Of a stretch of 64,000 nucleotides of DNA, positions 59,469-64,000 are shown in pieces. Location: NCBI GenBank assembly GCA_017395065.1, contig JAFPWH010000071.1:1-64000 (forward strand), given 5' to 3'. Positions within the stretch are counted from its first letter, which is position 1. Every line of letters starts with the position of its first letter. Source of the DNA: Clostridia bacterium (lineage in GTDB: Bacteria; Bacillota; Clostridia; Christensenellales; Aristaeellaceae). The translations under genes were made by a program, and so were the position numbers. The notes below the pieces were generated by a model. The model saw nothing but the letters and a program-made list of their open reading frames with translations. It did not search any database and had not been told where the DNA came from.

Positions 59469-61258
59469 ACGAACTCGCGGGTGTCGGTATACACGTACTC
59501 GTGGGCGTAGTATACCATGATCTGGTGTTCGCCTGCCTCGCCGCTTTCGAGCTCGAGGTAGATCATGCGCTCGGCTTCGCAGTCGTCGCTGAACACCTCG
59601 GTCTCGTTCCCGGAGGGGGAGACCAGCACGATCCTTACGTTGGTGGTGTAGGGCACCTTCAGCGCGTAGGTGGCCATGTAGACCACGGGGCGCGTGAGGC
59701 TCACGATGATCTGCACGGTGTCGCCCCTGAGCAGCTCTTCGCCCGCCGCGGGGTTTTGCAAAAGCACGGTGTCCGCCGCGGAATCGGTGGAATAGCCATA
59801 GATCACCTCGGGTTTCAGATACAGCGCTTCGAGGGTGTCCAGCGCCTGCTGGCGGGTCTTGCCGTTGAGAAGCGGCATGCTGATCAGGTGAGAGTTGACC
59901 GTCAGCGTCACTGGCTGCCCGGGCTGCGCCTCGCCATCGTTCGGGGATTGACTCAGCACCACGTTCATCTCTCTGGAAACGTCGTTTGCGTACGTCACGT
60001 TGACGGTGGGAAAGCCGTTTTCAGAGAGCAGCGCCAGTGCCTGCTCCACGTTCATGCCGGTCGTATCGGGCAGATACACGGGTTCTACGCCCATGCTCAC
60101 CGTGAGGGTTACGGACTTGTTTCTGCGCCCCCTGCTGTTTGCGGCGGGGTCCTGGCTGATCACGACGCCCTCGTCCACGCTCACGCTGTAGGCGTATTCA
60201 GTCTTGGTGATCATGTCGCCGGAGCGTATGAGCTCCTCGGCGGCGCTCTTTTCCATGCCGACCACGGCCGGCACGTCCACGCCGTAGAGGATGTCGCTGA
60301 CCTTCACGAAGCCGTAGATCACGATGGCCAGCACCGTGATGAAGCTTAGCGCCACCAATACGGCGTTCAGGCCGTTTCGGAACATGTAGCCCGCAAAGCG
60401 TCCGAAAAAGCCGCTGCTGTTTACGAAGCCGCCTTTGGGCAGGCGCAGCGCGCGCTTTAGGTCCTTAGCCATCTCGGCGGCGGAGCGATAGCGCATTTCC
60501 GGCGCCTTCTCCAGCGCCTTGAGCACGACCTCGTCGAGGGAACGGGGGATGTCGCGGTAGATCGCGCGCATGCTGCGGGGCAGCTCGTTTACCTGCTTGA
60601 GCGCGATCGTGACGGCAGTATCGCCGTCGAAAGGCACGGTGCCGGTCAGCATTTCGTACAGCACAACGCCCATCGAGTACAGGTCGCTCTTTTCGTCTAC
60701 GGGGTCGCCGTTTGCCTGCTCGGGGGAAACGTAGTGAACGCTCCCGAGCACGGCGTTGCTGTCGGTGAGCGTGCCGGTAGAGCCGTCCACGAGGCGCGCG
60801 ATGCCGAAATCGGTCACCTTGATGTTGTCGTCGGCGTCCACGAGGATGTTCTGGGGTTTTATGTCCCTGTGAATGATATTGTTTTTGTGGGCGTGATCCA
60901 GCGCGGCAAGGATCTTGAGCGCGTATCTTACGGCCTTTTCGCTCTTCAGCCGGCCCTCGCGGGCGATGACCTCCTTGAGCGTCTGGCCGTCGATGTACTC
61001 CATGACGAGGTACTGCAAATCGCCGTCGCTGCCCACGGAATAGAGCTTGACGATGTTCGGATGCGACACCTTGGCTGCGGCGTTTGCCTCGTGGCGGAAG
61101 CGCTTTATGAAATCGGCGTTTTTCTGATACTCTTCCTTGAGCACCTTGAGCGCGACCACGCGCCGCTGCTTTTCGTCGTAGGCCTTGTAGACCACGCTCA
61201 TGCCGCCGGTGCCCTTGACCTCCAGTATCCGGTAACGCTCGGAAATGAGTTTAAGCAT
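59465..61258 (-). CDS. pknB: PASTA-domain Ser/Thr protein kinase (PknB/PrkC)
   Basis: A 597-residue protein. The kinase domain (about 10-270) has KGTGGMSVVYKAYDE (P-loop), VVALKVLK (Lys), IIHRDIKPQNILV (catalytic Asp) and VTDFGIAR (Mg site). One helix (about 305-330) is followed by three PASTA units (VPAVVGMEKSAAEEL, LPDTTGMNVEQALALL and MPLLNGKTRQQALDTL). The Ig-like end (about 540-597) is not PASTA. It senses muropeptides or lipid II and phosphorylates cell-wall and growth proteins. Overlaps prpC by 8 bases. Confidence 0.96.
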   Translation of the reverse strand: MLKLISERYRILEVKGTGGMSVVYKAYDEKQRRVVALKVLKEEYQKNADFIKRFRHEANAAAKVSHPNIVKLYSVGSDGDLQYLVMEYIDGQTLKEVIAREGRLKSEKAVRYALKILAALDHAHKNNIIHRDIKPQNILVDADDNIKVTDFGIARLVDGSTGTLTDSNAVLGSVHYVSPEQANGDPVDEKSDLYSMGVVLYEMLTGTVPFDGDTAVTIALKQVNELPRSMRAIYRDIPRSLDEVVLKALEKAPEMRYRSAAEMAKDLKRALRLPKGGFVNSSGFFGRFAGYMFRNGLNAVLVALSFITVLAIVIYGFVKVSDILYGVDVPAVVGMEKSAAEELIRSGDMITKTEYAYSVSVDEGVVISQDPAANSRGRRNKSVTLTVSMGVEPVYLPDTTGMNVEQALALLSENGFPTVNVTYANDVSREMNVVLSQSPNDGEAQPGQPVTLTVNSHLISMPLLNGKTRQQALDTLEALYLKPEVIYGYSTDSAADTVLLQNPAAGEELLRGDTVQIIVSLTRPVVYMATYALKVPYTTNVRIVLVSPSGNETEVFSDDCEAERMIYLELESGEAGEHQIMVYYAHEYVYTDTREFV

Positions 61259-61973
61259 TGTCGCCTCCGCTCACGAACGCGATCGTGATGTTGTCGGTGG
61301 AACCGTTTCTGAGCGCGAGATCCCTTAAGATGCCCAGCCGCCTGATCGGCGCAACGTCGTCCATGTTGAGCGTATCTTCGATCTCCCTGTCGCTTACGCT
61401 GCCCGCGAGCCCGTCGCTGCAGAGCAGGTACCGGTCGGCCTCGCGGTGATCGAGCTTTACGATCTGCGGATCGATGGCGTTGAACACGCCGATGCAGCGG
61501 GTGATCAGGTTGCGCTTTGGGTGCGTGCGGGCCTGCTCGCGGGTGATCACGCCGCTCTTTACCAGCTCCTCTACATAGGAATGATCCTCCGAGAGCTGGG
61601 TCAGCTTTCTGTCCCTTAAGCGGTAGGCGCGGCTGTCGCCGACGTGGCCGAGATAGACGATGTTGCCGCTGAACCACAGCGCGGTCAGCGTGGTGCCCAT
61701 GCCCTCGCGGCTTACGTCGCTGTTGGCTGCGGCGTACACGGCTGAATTCGCCTCTTCAATAGCGGTCAGCAGGCGCGCTTCGCCGGCGCAAGGCGCTTTC
61801 CGAAGGCTCGCGGCCAGATGCTTTACGGCGATAAAGCTCGCCACCTCGCCGGCGGCGTGGCCGCCCATGCCGTCCGCGACCGCGATAAAGCGCTCGGAGA
61901 ATTCGGGAAGGTAGTAGTAGTCCTCGTTGAGCCGCCTTACTCTGCCTTTGTCGGTGATGCCGCATGCCTTCAT
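61251..61973 (-). CDS. prpC: PP2C-type Ser/Thr protein phosphatase (PrpC/Stp)
   Basis: A 240-residue protein. TDKGRVRRLNEDYYYL (Arg, Asn, Glu, Asp), FIAVADGMGGHAAGEVAS, LTALWFSGNIVYLGHVGDSRAYRL, YLLCSDGLAGSVSDREI and GSTDNITIAFV hold the metal-binding Asp residues of PPM phosphatases. It removes phosphates added by PknB. Confidence 0.96.
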   Translation of the reverse strand: MKACGITDKGRVRRLNEDYYYLPEFSERFIAVADGMGGHAAGEVASFIAVKHLAASLRKAPCAGEARLLTAIEEANSAVYAAANSDVSREGMGTTLTALWFSGNIVYLGHVGDSRAYRLRDRKLTQLSEDHSYVEELVKSGVITREQARTHPKRNLITRCIGVFNAIDPQIVKLDHREADRYLLCSDGLAGSVSDREIEDTLNMDDVAPIRRLGILRDLALRNGSTDNITIAFVSGGDNA

Positions 61974-61985
61974 ATCGTTCTCTCC

Positions 61986-63035
61986 TTACAGGCGCGATCT
62001 GCGCAATTGCCCGCACGCGCCCTGTATGTCGTCTCCCATCTCGCGCCGTCTGGTGACGGAGATGTGCCTTTGCTCGAGTCTTTGTATAAAGCTTTCGGTC
62101 TGCTCCTTCGTTACGCCCTTGAGCGCGCGCTCCTTCACTTCGTTTAAGGGGATGACGTTTACGTGGCACTGCATGCCGCGCAAAAGCCCCGCAAGCTCGT
62201 CCGCGTGGCTGAGCTCGCAGTTGACGCCGCCGACCAGGGCGTATTCGAAGATCACGCGGCGGCCCGTCTTTTCTATATAATACCTGCACGCCTTGAGTAC
62301 GTCGCTTATGCCGTAGGCGTTTGCGACGGGCATGAGCTGCCTTCGTATGTCGTCGTTCGGCGCGTGCAGGGAGACCGACAGCGTGACCGGCAGCCCTTCG
62401 TCCGCGAGGCGGTACATTTTGTCCACCAGCCCGCAGGTCGAAAGGCTCACGTTTCTGAGCGATATGTTCAGCCCCTTTTCGGCGTTGACGAGCCTCAGAA
62501 AGCGGACCGATTCGTCGTAGTTGTCCAGCGGTTCTCCGCTGCCCATCATGACGATGTTGTGTATGCCGTATTCGCCGGGCGTGAGCGCCTGTATGCGGCG
62601 GTTGACCGCGAGCACCTGTCCCAGTATTTCGCCCGCGCTCAGGCTGCGAACGCAGCCGTCCAGCGTGGAGGCGCAGAACTTGCAGCCCATGCGGCAGCCC
62701 ACCTGCGTGGAAACGCACAGCGTATCCCCGTAGCGATAGCGCATACGCACGCCCTCGATCAGATTGCCGTCGGGGAGCTCGTAGAGATATTTCTCCGTGC
62801 CGTCGATCTTGGAGGTCAGGCTTTCGCGTATCTTCACGCCGTTTACGTAGGCGACCTGTTCGAGCTTGCTTCTTAGCGCCTTCGAAAGGTTCGTCATTTC
62901 GCCGATCGCTGCGCCCTGTCTGATCCACGCCGCCAGCTGTTCGGCCCTGAAAGCGCTTTCGCCCAGCGACAGCACGAACGCCTTCAATTCCTCGAAGCTC
63001 AAGCCGCAAAGCTCGGTTTTGCCCTCGAAGCCCAT
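61986..63035 (-). CDS. rlmN: RlmN, 23S rRNA (adenine-C2) methyltransferase
   Basis: A 349-residue radical SAM protein. The cluster site is CRMGCKFCAST (Cx3Cx2C), with MGSGEPLDNYDESV, SLSTCGLVDKMYRL and VSLHAPNDDIRRQLMP, and GDDIQGACGQL with the methyl-carrying C-terminal Cys. It methylates A2503 of 23S rRNA and some tRNAs. The start chosen is ATG 63035, overlapping the rsmB stop by one base (TGATG). Confidence 0.95.
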   Translation of the reverse strand: MGFEGKTELCGLSFEELKAFVLSLGESAFRAEQLAAWIRQGAAIGEMTNLSKALRSKLEQVAYVNGVKIRESLTSKIDGTEKYLYELPDGNLIEGVRMRYRYGDTLCVSTQVGCRMGCKFCASTLDGCVRSLSAGEILGQVLAVNRRIQALTPGEYGIHNIVMMGSGEPLDNYDESVRFLRLVNAEKGLNISLRNVSLSTCGLVDKMYRLADEGLPVTLSVSLHAPNDDIRRQLMPVANAYGISDVLKACRYYIEKTGRRVIFEYALVGGVNCELSHADELAGLLRGMQCHVNVIPLNEVKERALKGVTKEQTESFIQRLEQRHISVTRRREMGDDIQGACGQLRRSRL

Positions 63036-64000
63036 CACAGCACCCTTTTCAGTCTGGCGATGAAGAAGCCTTCAAGGCCGTCCCTGTGGCCCAGCAGGAG
63101 CAGCATGCCGTCTTTGCTGAGGGGCCTCAGCTTTTCCGGAAGCCAGCTTACGTCCTCGTCAGGCCTGAATTCGGCGTGCTCCAGCAGGAAACGTCTGATC
63201 ATCTCTTCGTTTTCGCGGGGCAGCACCGTGCAAGTCGAATAGACCAGCGCGCCGCCGCGCTTTACGTATTCGCAGCAGGTGTTCAGAAGCTTTTGCTGCG
63301 TAAGCACGATTTCGCTTTCCTTTGCATGCGTCAGGTGATATTTGATGTCCGGCTTGTCCGCCATGACGCCAAGCCCCGAGCAGGGCGCGTCGATCAGCAC
63401 CGCGTCCATGCCGCAGATCATGTCTTCCTTCGTATCACAGGCGTCCCTGACCGCGCAGCGCAGGTTGTCCAGCCCCAAACGCTTTGCGTTTTGCTTCATC
63501 AGTTCGACCCTGTGCTCGTGCAGGTCCCAGGCGTAGACCCTCCCGCTGCCCTCCATCAGTTCGCAAAGGCACGCCGCCTTGCCGCCCGGCGCCGCGCAGG
63601 CGTCCAGCACGTTCATGCCGCGCCTCGGCTTTACCGCCATAGCCGCAAGGATCGCGCTTTGCCCCTGTATGGAGAAAAGCCCCTGCTTATAGCCTTCGCT
63701 GTCGATGAGCGCGCCCGCGTTCCTGACGAGGTGCGCGTGGGGGACGGGGGAGGACTTCCACTCGTACCCGTTTTCATCCAAAAACCGCTCCAGAAGCTCG
63801 TCCGAGCTTTTGAGCAGGTTCGGGCGGAGCGTGTCGTATCTTTCCTCCGGCCGGTAGGCGAGCAGCTTTTCGGCCTCCTCGAAGCCGTAGGCGTCCATCA
63901 GCATTTCCACCGTGTCGGGGCTTGCGGAATACTCCGTCTCGAGGTATTTTTTCGGCTCTGCCGTTTTGTCGATCGCGTTCAACGTTCCGGCGTCGCGCGC
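63035..64000 (-). CDS. rsmB: RsmB, 16S rRNA (cytosine-C5) methyltransferase (5-prime end outside the window)
   Basis: The open frame reaches the window edge; 321 residues are visible. VLDACAAPGGKAACLCE (SAM site), VLIDAPCSGLGVMADKPDIKY (motif IV Cys) and VYSTCTVLPRENEEMI (motif VI Cys) are RsmB-type. The N-terminal part seen (LNAIDKTAEPKKYLETEYSA) is the end of the NusB-like RNA-binding domain; about 110 residues are missing outside. The in-frame TTG at 63982 is therefore not the start. First of the rsmB-rlmN-prpC-pknB-rsgA-rpe run. Confidence 0.94.
   Translation of the reverse strand, partial: ARDAGTLNAIDKTAEPKKYLETEYSASPDTVEMLMDAYGFEEAEKLLAYRPEERYDTLRPNLLKSSDELLERFLDENGYEWKSSPVPHAHLVRNAGALIDSEGYKQGLFSIQGQSAILAAMAVKPRRGMNVLDACAAPGGKAACLCELMEGSGRVYAWDLHEHRVELMKQNAKRLGLDNLRCAVRDACDTKEDMICGMDAVLIDAPCSGLGVMADKPDIKYHLTHAKESEIVLTQQKLLNTCCEYVKRGGALVYSTCTVLPRENEEMIRRFLLEHAEFRPDEDVSWLPEKLRPLSKDGMLLLLGHRDGLEGFFIARLKRVL

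Overview
The window looks like chromosome of a monoderm, low-G+C-phylum but moderately GC-rich bacterium of the class Clostridia (Bacillota), probably a gut commensal. The evidence is HPr kinase (HprK), PyrR, the rsmB-rlmN-prpC-pknB-rsgA-rpe cluster, PASTA-type Ser/Thr kinase, SD-led genes with near-consensus sigma-A promoters (17-base spacing almost everywhere), no outer-membrane genes, and many sugar ABC transporters and glycoside hydrolases. A Christensenellales-like lineage is a guess from the style of the signal peptides and gene content.

Layout. 1-6541 is an accessory, decaying and visibly AT-richer region: the end of a possible glycoside hydrolase, relics of a DNA methylase and a tyrosine integrase, two secreted double-zinc-ribbon proteins (one frameshifted, one a 1021-residue BspA/LRR_5 protein ending in DUF6273), and a four-helix-bundle gene broken by an amber codon. 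Just upstream of that gene is a striking array of GTGAAAT heptamers alternating with small hairpins (6592-6767). A tRNA-Arg bounds the region. 7140-10858 holds a secreted stefin/cystatin-like protein and a large modular secreted protein. 11087-15363 has a GH130 phosphorylase translationally coupled to a HAD phosphatase, pyrR, half an aquaporin and a GH-A clan hydrolase. 16086-22474 is a leftward run with HprK, ROK glucokinase, a Cof-type HAD hydrolase, a secreted Ig-like/metallo-beta-lactamase protein and two unknown membrane proteins; MgtC and a CPA2 antiporter follow. 24859-30172 is a complete sugar ABC transporter whose two permeases both carry unusual extracytoplasmic extensions.

30393-40578 runs rightward: an RsmF-like rRNA methyltransferase, then FHA-like protein, FtsW/RodA, PBP, MoxR ATPase, DUF58, DUF4129 membrane protein and uvrC. 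41025-48646 contains Dabb protein, the nudix-ruvC-ruvA-isomerase operon, tRNA-Gln and tRNA-Glu, surE, two unknown genes, a possible structured RNA, an aldo/keto reductase, DUF523 and upp. 48757-50579 is an attenuated uracil permease gene. 50732-57697 is a second sugar locus: GH2 plus isomerase facing an LplB/LplC/solute-binding transporter whose promoter carries a candidate cre site. 57947-64000 is the rsmB to rpe housekeeping cluster.

Together the genes show a saccharolytic lifestyle under HprK-type carbon control, pyrimidine salvage (pyrR, upp, uraA), and cell-wall growth and signalling. All calls rest on reading translated sequence and motifs by eye; no database search was run.
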